This document shows, piece after piece, positions 1 to 5,633 of a DNA stretch of 24,805 nt. Position numbers and translations under genes: made by a program. The DNA lies in IMG/VR virus record IMGVR_UViG_3300034280_000403, positions 1 through 24,805 of that record; one strand, 5' to 3'. Below the pieces are notes generated by a model. The model worked only from the letters and a program-made list of their open reading frames with translations. It did no database searches and was not told the DNA's origin. This stretch comes from a virus. The number at the start of each line of letters is the position of its first letter. The first letter of the stretch is position 1.

Positions 1-426
1 GAGGTGCGTCGTCGGGCAGGACTCGTGATGGGCAAGCCACGCTGACTCGTGATTGCCCTGGCCCACGAAGGCCCAGTTCTGCGCGTAGGGCGCGTAGAAC
101 TCGGCGGCCTCCTCGATGACCCGGTCAAAGTACGCGGCGGCGAGCTGCCCGCTCCTGAGCTGGCCCTTCGACTGCCTGCGGTCGGCCTTGCCCTGCATCA
201 GGTCGAGGCAATCGCCCAGGTCCATGATGATCGCATTGCGCTTCAGCGCCTCGTCAAGGTGCTTCTTCTCGAGGTCGCGGCGGCACTTGGCGTTGTCGTG
301 GTGGGCGTCGGAGCGGATCAGGAACCACTGCTCCCAGCCGCGCGGCTTGCCGACCGTCACATCCACGACGTGGACGTTCTTCCCGTGGTGCGTGACCGTG
401 AAAGAAGGCTCCCTCGTCTTGCCCAC
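1..426 (-). CDS. Metallophosphoesterase (calcineurin-like), C-terminus beyond the left edge
   Basis: About 142 residues are visible. They contain metal-binding signatures of the calcineurin-like phosphoesterase fold in the expected order: D-A-H-H-D at residues 40-44, G-D-C-L-D at 71-75 and G-N-H-E at 124-127. These bind a dinuclear metal centre that hydrolyses phosphomonoesters or phosphodiesters. Phage members are often annotated as DNA repair exonuclease or phosphatase, and the substrate cannot be told from this part. No in-frame ATG precedes the first motif, so I chose the GTG at 424-426, which has an AAGG-like ribosome site just upstream; an earlier start is possible. The gene is divergent from the early block. 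Family is fairly sure, start and specificity are not. Confidence 0.75.
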   Translation of the reverse strand, partial: MGKTREPSFTVTHHGKNVHVVDVTVGKPRGWEQWFLIRSDAHHDNAKCRRDLEKKHLDEALKRNAIIMDLGDCLDLMQGKADRRQSKGQLRSGQLAAAYFDRVIEEAAEFYAPYAQNWAFVGQGNHESAWLAHHESCPTTHL

Positions 427-453
427 GCGTGCCTTGTACCAAACGCATTGCAG

Positions 454-479
454 GAATCCGCAAAGATCTTTCCGGATTC
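454..479. promoter_or_regulatory. 26-bp near-perfect palindrome, candidate operator
   Basis: The outer arms GAATCCG and CGGATTC flank a central AAAGATCTTT that is itself palindromic, and only the pair 461/472 does not match. It lies in the non-coding gap between two divergent genes and ends 4 bp before the -35 box at 484. There is no T-run, so it is not an obvious terminator. A dimeric regulator binding site is the natural inference, but no binding protein is identified. Confidence 0.5.
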
Positions 480-483
480 CCCC

Positions 484-513
484 TTGACAGGGCGATATAC
501 GCTTGGGCATACT
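484..513 (+). promoter_or_regulatory. Sigma70-type promoter of early unit 1
   Basis: The -35 box TTGACA (484-489) is a perfect consensus. An 18-bp spacer separates it from CATACT (508-513), which matches 4 of 6 bases of TATAAT. A GAGGAG ribosome site at 558-563 follows, then the ATG at 570. The same architecture recurs at 3824-3851, which supports it. It should drive the genes from 570 to 3835. Confidence 0.65.
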
Positions 514-569
514 GCCGCCCGCCGTCGTGGTGCGGTGCCAAGATGGCCTGACCTTACGAGGAGAATCGC

Positions 570-923
570 ATGGAAGCGAAGAACACCCAGCCCTCCGCGA
601 GGGCAACCGACCCCGGTACCAGCCACGCTGCCGCCGCCTCAATGCGCGAGGAGAGCAAGGGCTTGCGCGCTGAGCTCTTGGCCGTCTATCAAGGCCGACC
701 CTCCGGGCTGACGATGGACGAGGCCGCCGAGCTCGCGGGCATCCCGACTTGGGCGGCATCGAAGCGCATCTCGGAGCTGCGCGCCGCTGGCATGATCGTT
801 GACACCGGGCTGACGCGCCCGGGCAGGAGCGGGCGGTTGCAGGCCGTCTGCCGTTGCCCCGACCCGTCCCCCATCCCCGAGAGCCTGTTCACCGCGCCCA
901 AGGCGCAGGCGAGGTACTGGTGA
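570..923 (+). CDS. Winged-helix-like DNA-binding protein (predicted)
   Basis: A 117-aa protein. The N-terminus has the T-D-P-G-T-S-H-A-A-A pattern seen in a common class of small phage proteins. Residues about 30-80 look like a compact winged helix: one helix, then the T-M-D-E-A-A-E-L-A-G-I segment followed by A-S-K-R-I-S-E-L-R-A-A-G-M-I as a recognition-helix-like stretch, then a turn with D-T-G and R-P-G-R-S-G-R. It is the first gene after the promoter at 484-513, with GAGGAG six bases before the ATG. It could regulate the early block, perhaps through the palindrome at 454-479, but that link is inferred. The family pattern is recognised; the function is not known. Confidence 0.7.
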   Translation: MEAKNTQPSARATDPGTSHAAAASMREESKGLRAELLAVYQGRPSGLTMDEAAELAGIPTWAASKRISELRAAGMIVDTGLTRPGRSGRLQAVCRCPDPSPIPESLFTAPKAQARYW

Positions 924-1225
924 TCCACGTACGCGAGACCATCGTCCGCATGACCGCCGACCTCGTGCCACCGGGCGCGCAGGCGTGGGTCGGCGAGCAC
1001 GCCGTCGAGGTGGCCGTGCGCTGCCGCTGGCAATGGCAGCAGGCGCGGCTGGCGCTCCTTGACTGGGAGCCGTTCCTGCTGCGCCAGGACGGCGTGGACG
1101 TCGTGCCGGGTGCGGTCCCCGACGGGATGCCCGCGCAGCAGATCGTGAACGCCGTCTACTCTCGCGCCATGCGCGAGCTGCTTGAGGCCGAACCCCCGGA
1201 GATCGAGCGGCCATGCGCTACCTGA
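920..1225 (+). CDS. Hypothetical protein, 101 aa
   Basis: Starts at a GTG overlapping the previous stop (GTGA) with a GAGG site upstream, which indicates translational coupling. The ORF stays open further upstream, but that part is only the other frame of the preceding gene. The protein is rich in W, Q and acidic residues, has no signal peptide or membrane segment, and shows a W-Q-W-Q-Q-A-R-L stretch near the middle. Its 3' end overlaps the methyltransferase start by 13 bases. I do not recognise the family. Confidence 0.65.
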   Translation: MIHVRETIVRMTADLVPPGAQAWVGEHAVEVAVRCRWQWQQARLALLDWEPFLLRQDGVDVVPGAVPDGMPAQQIVNAVYSRAMRELLEAEPPEIERPCAT

Positions 1226-2673
1226 GCGTCTGCAGCGGCATCGAAGCCGCGAGCGTTGCGTGGCACCATCTTGGCTGGGAGCCCGTGGGCTTCAGCGAGA
1301 TTGAGCCGTTTCCCGCAGCGGTGCTGAAGCATCGCTTCCCGCACGTCCCCAACTACGGGGACATGACCAAGTTTGAGGAGTGGCCCATTGAGCCAGGAAC
1401 AGTTGACCTTCTCGTGGGCGGAACGCCATGCCAGTCATATTCAGTCGCCGGGCTGCGGCAAGGACTCGCAGATCCGCGAGGAAGCCTCATGCTCACCTAC
1501 CTTGCGATTGCTGCTCGGCTCAAGCCTCGATGGGTTGTCTGGGAGAACGTACCCGGGGTCCTGTCATCGAACGGAGGACGGGACTTTGGCACCTTCCTCG
1601 GGGCGCTGGGGGAACTCGGGTATGGGTGGGCCTACCGAGTGCTGGACGCTCAATACGTGCGAGTGGGGCGATGGCCCCGAGCCGTCCCGCAGCGCAGACG
1701 CCGGGTGTTCGTCGTCGGTCGCCTCATTGAGCGAGGTGCTGGAGACTGGGCCTCTGCCGCCAAGGCTGTCCTTATCCCCGAAGGCCTGCGAAGGCATAAT
1801 CAGGCGAGCCCAAAGGCGCGGAAAGGCGTTGCCCCCGATGCTGAAGGCGGCGCTCGAGGCGGTTGCCCAAGCGTCAGTCCGTGCCTAAAGGCACGTGATT
1901 ACAAAGGCCCCAGTAGCGATGGCGATGGCGATGGCGCTCCACTGATTGCGCAACCGACCGACGGGACGCTCGGCAATCGTGGCCTGCGGTCGCACACGGA
2001 ACGGGATGGGCATGGGGCATACATCCCGGTCGCACAGCCTGTCCCCTACGACCCGTTCCAAATCACCGCTCCGGTCAACAGGCAGAACCGAAAGCCCGGT
2101 GACCCGTGCCACACGCTTGCGAGGGACAACGCGGCCCATGCGGCGATTGCCATCGGCACCGACTGCTACAACGGCGCGATTACGGGCGACGTCGCGGCGA
2201 CGATGGGCACGCCCGGGAGCAGCGTCAACGCATCCGGGCCGACCGTCATGCAGGCGGTGGCGTTCAAGACCGGCAACAGTGCAAAGGCACGAAGCAATGC
2301 CGAGAGTTCGGAAGTAACGCCAACGCTTGGCTCGGATGCGGGCGGGAACACCATTCCTGCGGTGGCGTTTCACCCGTTGCAAGATCCCATCAGCAGCACG
2401 GACGGATCGACGCATTGCATGGGGACAGGCGGGTCGCAAGGCCACGCGAGCATCGCGGTGGCAACCGCCATGACCGTGCGTCGTCTTTCGGCGGAAGAAT
2501 GTGAGGCACTTCAGGGATTTTCGCGGGGGTGGACGCGCATCCCGTGGCGCGGCAAGCCCGTCGAGCAATGCCCGGACGGCCCCCGGTACAAGGCGCTGGG
2601 GAACTCGATGGCGTGTAATTGTATGGCTTGGATAGGCGAGAAAATTGCAAAGTGGGAGGCTGACCATGCGTGA
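1213..2673 (+). CDS. C5-cytosine DNA methyltransferase (Dcm-like phage type)
   Basis: The 486-aa product transfers a methyl group from S-adenosylmethionine to C5 of cytosine in a specific DNA site. Visible motifs are the SAM-binding C-S-G-I-E-A (7-12), G-G-T-P-C-Q (69-74, catalytic Cys73), E-N-V-P-G (111-115) and Q-R-R-R-R-V-F (160-166). The C-terminal L-S-A-E-E-C-E-A-L-Q-G-F and A-L-G-N-S-M segments correspond to motifs IX-X. Between about residues 175 and 420 lies a long low-complexity target-recognition region with loosely repeated P-T-L or H-T-L and G-rich units. The ATG at 1213 has GGAG upstream and overlaps the previous gene by 13 bases. No matching restriction endonuclease lies nearby, so self-protection of phage DNA is the likely role. 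All catalytic residues are intact. Confidence 0.92.
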   Translation: MRYLSVCSGIEAASVAWHHLGWEPVGFSEIEPFPAAVLKHRFPHVPNYGDMTKFEEWPIEPGTVDLLVGGTPCQSYSVAGLRQGLADPRGSLMLTYLAIAARLKPRWVVWENVPGVLSSNGGRDFGTFLGALGELGYGWAYRVLDAQYVRVGRWPRAVPQRRRRVFVVGRLIERGAGDWASAAKAVLIPEGLRRHNQASPKARKGVAPDAEGGARGGCPSVSPCLKARDYKGPSSDGDGDGAPLIAQPTDGTLGNRGLRSHTERDGHGAYIPVAQPVPYDPFQITAPVNRQNRKPGDPCHTLARDNAAHAAIAIGTDCYNGAITGDVAATMGTPGSSVNASGPTVMQAVAFKTGNSAKARSNAESSEVTPTLGSDAGGNTIPAVAFHPLQDPISSTDGSTHCMGTGGSQGHASIAVATAMTVRRLSAEECEALQGFSRGWTRIPWRGKPVEQCPDGPRYKALGNSMACNCMAWIGEKIAKWEADHA

Positions 2674-2857
2674 AGTAGGAACCCTCGCCATCACCCTGCG
2701 CGTCGGGGAGTTCGCGGGCATACGCGCCCCGGACGGAACCCTCATCGCCGCCGTCACCCCCAACGACCAGATGAGCGGCAACATCAAGCTCATCCTCAAG
2801 GCGCCGAAGGACGTCCGCATCGAGCGGAGCAAGGAGAACCCGTGGACGAAGCGCTGA
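2666..2857 (+). CDS. Divergent CsrA/RsmA-like protein
   Basis: A 63-aa protein starting at the ATG at 2666, with GGAGG upstream and an 8-base overlap with the methyltransferase stop. It resembles the global translational regulator CsrA: L-A-I-T-L-R-V-G-E near the N-terminus parallels CsrA's L-I-L-T-R-R-V-G-E, and A-P-K-D-V-R-I-E-R-S-K-E (46-57) parallels A-P-K-E-V-x-V-H-R-E-E. The arginines corresponding to those important for RNA binding appear present. The middle is about five residues longer than in CsrA. CsrA dimers bind GGA motifs in mRNA leaders and block or alter translation, so a phage copy could act on host or phage messages. Homology is inferred from motif and length, without a search. 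Confidence 0.6.
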   Translation: MREVGTLAITLRVGEFAGIRAPDGTLIAAVTPNDQMSGNIKLILKAPKDVRIERSKENPWTKR

Positions 2858-3006
2858 CCATGCTCGTCGCGCGCCTGCGCGCACGCCTGCGTACCCTGCA
2901 GCTCGAGGGGCTTGCCCTGCGGCACATGGCCGACGAGCTGCCCCCCGGCGCAGACCGCGAAACGGTCCTGCGATTCCTGGCCGTGCTGGACGAGGAGACC
3001 CCGTGA
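2842..3006 (+). CDS. Small hypothetical protein, 54 aa
   Basis: GTG start at 2842 with AAGGAG five bases upstream, overlapping the CsrA-like gene by 16 bases. The product is mostly helical, with an Arg/Leu-rich amphipathic N-terminal half and an acidic C-terminus (V-L-D-E-E-T-P). It ends in a GTGA overlap with the next gene. No family recognised. Its coding status rests on the ribosome site and the coupled position. Confidence 0.5.
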   Translation: MDEALTMLVARLRARLRTLQLEGLALRHMADELPPGADRETVLRFLAVLDEETP

Positions 3007-3218
3007 GCGACCCTCTGATGCTGACCGCCATCCGCGTGCGCGCGTCCATGCGCGACTGCCGCAACCACGCCGCGCGCTTGCTCTCGGAGAAGACCGAGGA
3101 CAAGGCGCTCGTCGGGGTGCTCCTCGAGGCCGCCAGCGCGATGGAGTGGGCGCTCGCCGCGATCCCCAGCGCCGGCGCCGCCGAGGTCGCGCGCGAGCTC
3201 TACAAAGGCGAAGGTTGA
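3003..3218 (+). CDS. Small hypothetical protein, 71 aa
   Basis: GTG start overlapping the previous stop (GTGA), with GAGGAGA about seven bases upstream. The protein is Ala-rich and helical with an R-V-R-A-S-M-R-D-C-R-N-H motif near its start. No membrane segment is seen. Function unknown. Confidence 0.55.
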   Translation: MSDPLMLTAIRVRASMRDCRNHAARLLSEKTEDKALVGVLLEAASAMEWALAAIPSAGAAEVARELYKGEG

Positions 3219-3222
3219 AGCC

Positions 3223-3423
3223 ATGCCGCGGAGGAAGGCGAGCGAGGAAGAGGTGGACGTCGTGGAGCGCGTCCAGATGCTCGACAGGCCCGACCCCCTG
3301 CACCGCGAGCTCGTCGAGCACGTCGTGTACCTGCGCGAGCAGATGGCCCACATGACCCGCGACCTCAACCGCTGCCGCCAGGAGCGACTCCTTGCACTCA
3401 ACCACAAGCTCCGCACCGATTGA
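3223..3423 (+). CDS. Small hypothetical coiled-coil-like protein, 66 aa
   Basis: ATG at 3223, four bases after the previous stop, with a weak GAAGG site. The 66-aa product is charged, with heptad-like helices (V-V-E-R-V-Q-M-L then L-V-E-H-V-V-Y-L-R-E-Q-M). Its 3' end overlaps the RusA start by 32 bases. No family recognised. Confidence 0.5.
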   Translation: MPRRKASEEEVDVVERVQMLDRPDPLHRELVEHVVYLREQMAHMTRDLNRCRQERLLALNHKLRTD

Positions 3424-3835
3424 GTTCACGGTCCCCGGGGACGCCGCCCCGCAGGGCAGCAAGCGCGCCGTGCGGCTTCGCAACGGGCGCACGGTGCTGC
3501 TTGAGTCATCGAAGCGCGTCAAGCCCTACCGGGCGCTCGTCAGCCTCGCCGCGGCGGAAGCGTGGGCGCAGCCGCCGTGCGCCGGCCCGGTCGAGGTCGA
3601 GGTCGACTTTGACTTCGTGCGCCCCAAGAGCCACCTGACCACGAAGGGCGCGCTGCGCTCGGGCGCCCCGGCGTTTCCGGGCCGCATCGACCTTGACAAA
3701 ATCCTGCGAAGTTTGAACGACGGTATGACGGGCATCGTGTATCTGGACGATTCCCAGATCGTGTCGATCATCGCCCGCAAGGGCTACGGCCCGCAGGCGC
3801 GGACATTCGTGCGGATTCGCCCCTTGACGGCGTGA
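3392..3835 (+). CDS. rusA: RusA-family Holliday junction resolvase
   Basis: A 147-aa endonuclease of the RusA family, which cuts four-way DNA junctions as a dimer. Diagnostic features are the N-terminal strand ending V-P-G-D-A-A-P-Q-G-S-K-R, and the acidic metal-binding core R-I-D-L-D-K (98-103) with L-D-D-S-Q-I (118-123), where D100, D102 and D119/D120 are the likely catalytic acids. Length matches the family. The start is a TTG with AGGAG seven bases upstream, since no ATG fits before the conserved N-terminus. It lies just before ERF and Gp157, so it probably resolves recombination or replication intermediates before packaging. The last codons overlap the -35 box of the next promoter. Confidence 0.85.
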   Translation: MHSTTSSAPIEFTVPGDAAPQGSKRAVRLRNGRTVLLESSKRVKPYRALVSLAAAEAWAQPPCAGPVEVEVDFDFVRPKSHLTTKGALRSGAPAFPGRIDLDKILRSLNDGMTGIVYLDDSQIVSIIARKGYGPQARTFVRIRPLTA

Positions 3836-3851
3836 TGCGGGGGCGTATACT
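3824..3851 (+). promoter_or_regulatory. Sigma70-type promoter of early unit 2
   Basis: TTGACG (3824-3829), a 16-bp spacer and TATACT (3846-3851). It is preceded by CGGATTC at 3812-3818, the same half-site that lies upstream of the -35 at 484. The -35 box sits inside the last codons of rusA. A GAGGAGAACGCATG leader follows, almost identical to that of gene 570. Confidence 0.65.
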
Positions 3852-3911
3852 GCGCCTGCCTTGCGCGTTGCGGGGCACGGGCGCGGCGAACCGCGCAGCA
3901 GAGGAGAACGC

Positions 3912-4688
3912 ATGAACCAGTCACCCACCATCGGGGCGCTCGCCACGGCACTCGCCAAGGCGAACCTCAAGCTGTCGAACCCCACCTTCGACAAGCGCAA
4001 CAGCCACTTCAACAACGGGTACGCATCGCTCGCGGCCGTCCTGAACGCGATCCGCCAGCCGCTCGCCGAGCAGGGGCTTTCGCTTGTCCAGACGATCAGC
4101 ACCGAGCCCGGGCACGTGACCATCACGACGAGCCTGCTGCACGCCTCGGGCGAATGGCTCTCGTCGGACGTGTCCGTGTCGGTGCAGAACAACGCCACCG
4201 CCCAGGCGGTCGGCGGGGCGACGACCTACATGAGGCGCTACTCCGCGCTCGCCATGTGCGGCATCGCAGGCGACGACGACGATGCCGAGGAGGACCGCCG
4301 CGACCGCGAGGAGCGCAAGCCGATGGCCGCGCCCACGAAGCGCCCTGCCTTCAAGCCCCAGGCCGCGAAGGGCGCGCCGCCCGTGCCGACCCCGCCCCCG
4401 GTCGCCGAGAAGGTCGAGGTGCCCACCCCCGCCTCCGACGACGGCTACCCAGACGAGTACGAGGGTGACTTCGACGTCGTCCGCATCGCCGAGCGCCCCG
4501 GCAAGCCCATCGCCATCGCCGTGGTCGGCGAGCACGGGAACGCGTGGCTGGCGACGACCGTCGCCGAGTACGCCGAGCTCGCGCGCAAGGCGCAGGACGC
4601 GAAGCATCCGATCCGCCTGCACGTCGACCGGGTCGGGGACAAGCTCGAGATCATGCGCGTGATCCGCCGGCAGGAGGTGGTGCGGTGA
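3912..4688 (+). CDS. erf: ERF-family single-strand annealing recombinase
   Basis: A 258-aa protein with the ERF core in residues 1-125: the L-A-K-A-N-L-K-L-S-N-P-T-F-D-K segment, N-N-G-Y-A-S-L-A-A-V-L-N-A-I (35-48), L-L-H-A-S-G-E-W-L (75-83), and the hallmark A-V-G-G-A-T-T-Y-M-R-R-Y followed by G-I-A-G-D-D-D-D (117-124). ERF proteins bind and anneal complementary single strands in phage recombination. A Pro/Ala-rich acidic linker (about 125-185) leads to an extra C-terminal domain of about 75 residues. The ATG at 3912 has GAGGAG five bases upstream and opens its own transcription unit. The end overlaps the Gp157 start (GTGA). Confidence 0.9.
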   Translation: MNQSPTIGALATALAKANLKLSNPTFDKRNSHFNNGYASLAAVLNAIRQPLAEQGLSLVQTISTEPGHVTITTSLLHASGEWLSSDVSVSVQNNATAQAVGGATTYMRRYSALAMCGIAGDDDDAEEDRRDREERKPMAAPTKRPAFKPQAAKGAPPVPTPPPVAEKVEVPTPASDDGYPDEYEGDFDVVRIAERPGKPIAIAVVGEHGNAWLATTVAEYAELARKAQDAKHPIRLHVDRVGDKLEIMRVIRRQEVVR

Positions 4689-5191
4689 GCCTCTACGCCA
4701 TCCAGAACGAGATCGAGTCTCTGATCGACGCCCTGCTTGAGGGAGGCGGCACGGACATGGCGGCGAACGAGGCGTTGGAGCAGCACCTTGCTGGCCTGGA
4801 CGCGGCACTTGACGAGAAGGCCGAGGCCTACGCCAGCGTGATCCGCAGCCTTGAGCTGCGGGCGCGGGCGCGCAAGGACGAGGCGTCCCGCATCCGCGAC
4901 CTGGCCGAGGCCGACGAGGCCGTCGCCGACCGCCTCAAGAAGCGGCTCAAGGAGGCGATGGAGGCCACGGGGAAGACCAAGATCGACACCCCGCGGTTCA
5001 AGCTGTCGGTCGCAGGCAACGGAGGGAAGGCGCCGCTCGTCATCGACGGCAGCGCCGACGACCTCCCGCCGCAGTTCCGGGTGGTGCGCCACGAGCCGAA
5101 CAAGGACGCGATCCGCGCCGCGCTCGAGGCCGGCACGGCAGTCCCCGGCTGCGCCCTGCTCCCGCGAGGCACCAGCCTGCGGATCAAGTAG
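4685..5191 (+). CDS. Siphovirus Gp157-family protein
   Basis: A 168-aa protein matching the Gp157 family throughout. It has an N-terminal S-L-Y-A-I and a long coiled coil (about 35-95) containing E-K-A-E-A-Y-A, R-L-K-K-R-L-K-E-A-M-E-A-T-G-K. This is followed by a beta-rich C-terminus with I-D-T-P-R-F-K-L-S-V, L-P-P-Q-F and the family-typical ending V-P-G-C-A-L-L-P-R-G-T-S-L-R-I-K. The family was named from a Streptococcus thermophilus phage protein linked to phage resistance and commonly sits beside recombination genes; its exact role is not established. GTG start overlaps the ERF stop, and the gene is last before the terminator at 5211. Confidence 0.88.
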   Translation: MSLYAIQNEIESLIDALLEGGGTDMAANEALEQHLAGLDAALDEKAEAYASVIRSLELRARARKDEASRIRDLAEADEAVADRLKKRLKEAMEATGKTKIDTPRFKLSVAGNGGKAPLVIDGSADDLPPQFRVVRHEPNKDAIRAALEAGTAVPGCALLPRGTSLRIK

Positions 5192-5633
5192 CGTCCCCTG
5201 ATCTCCTCTCGCCCCCGGTCGACTCCGCAGGACGCGGATCGGCCGGGGGCTTTTCGTTGAAGGGCACCAAACGGTTCAGGGCGTCCCGGCGGCGCTGGCA
5301 CCCCCCGCAGGCGCGGATGCCCACCGCCTTGGTCCCGCGCTCAATCAAGTCCCCGAGGCCGCGCATGGGGGCAGGCTTGCCCTCAGGGGCGTCCGTGGCC
5401 GCCGGGGGCTCCGTGGGCCGTCCCTGCGGCGGGAGCGCCCTGGGGGCCGTCCCGCGCCCGTAGACGGGCGGCTCGCGCAGGTTCCCTTCCCGGCTCGTGC
5501 GGCTGGGGCAGGTGGCGCATCCGGCCACGTCGAGGCCTTGGCGGCAATGGGCGCCCTTCCCCGCCACGTACCAGGAGCGGCAGTCCACGATGGGGAGCTC
5601 AATCCGCCCGAGCTTGACCGTGCCGAGGCTCAT
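5184..5633 (-). CDS. Cys-motif phage protein, 149 aa, last gene of the late block
   Basis: ATG at 5633 overlaps the stop of the upstream Cys-rich gene (ATGA). Residues 18-42 contain C-x11-C-x8-C-x2-C, which could bind a metal. A Pro-rich linker follows, then a C-terminal helix with the C-G-G-C-Q-R-R-R-D-A-L-N-R-L-V-P-F element (109-125), a short motif I know from many small phage proteins. The last 25 residues are encoded across the terminator of the convergent early block, and the CDS overlaps Gp157 by 8 bases tail to tail. Function unknown; the real C-terminus could lie close to the V-P-F if this tail is dispensable. Confidence 0.7.
   Translation of the reverse strand: MSLGTVKLGRIELPIVDCRSWYVAGKGAHCRQGLDVAGCATCPSRTSREGNLREPPVYGRGTAPRALPPQGRPTEPPAATDAPEGKPAPMRGLGDLIERGTKAVGIRACGGCQRRRDALNRLVPFNEKPPADPRPAESTGGERRSGDAT
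5211..5254 (+). terminator. Rho-independent terminator of the early block
   Basis: GCCCCCGG (5211-5218) pairs with CCGGGGGC (5243-5250), with an inner TCCGC/GCGGA stem, followed by TTTT at 5251. It lies 20 bases after the Gp157 stop. In the opposite direction there is no T-run, so it should act only on rightward transcripts. It is read through as coding sequence by the convergent 149-aa gene. Confidence 0.85.

Noticed and set aside
1885-3522. 545-aa minus-strand open frame opposite the methyltransferase and small ORFs
   Set aside because: Arg/Pro-rich shadow of real plus-strand genes in GC-rich DNA; no ribosome site and no family motif.
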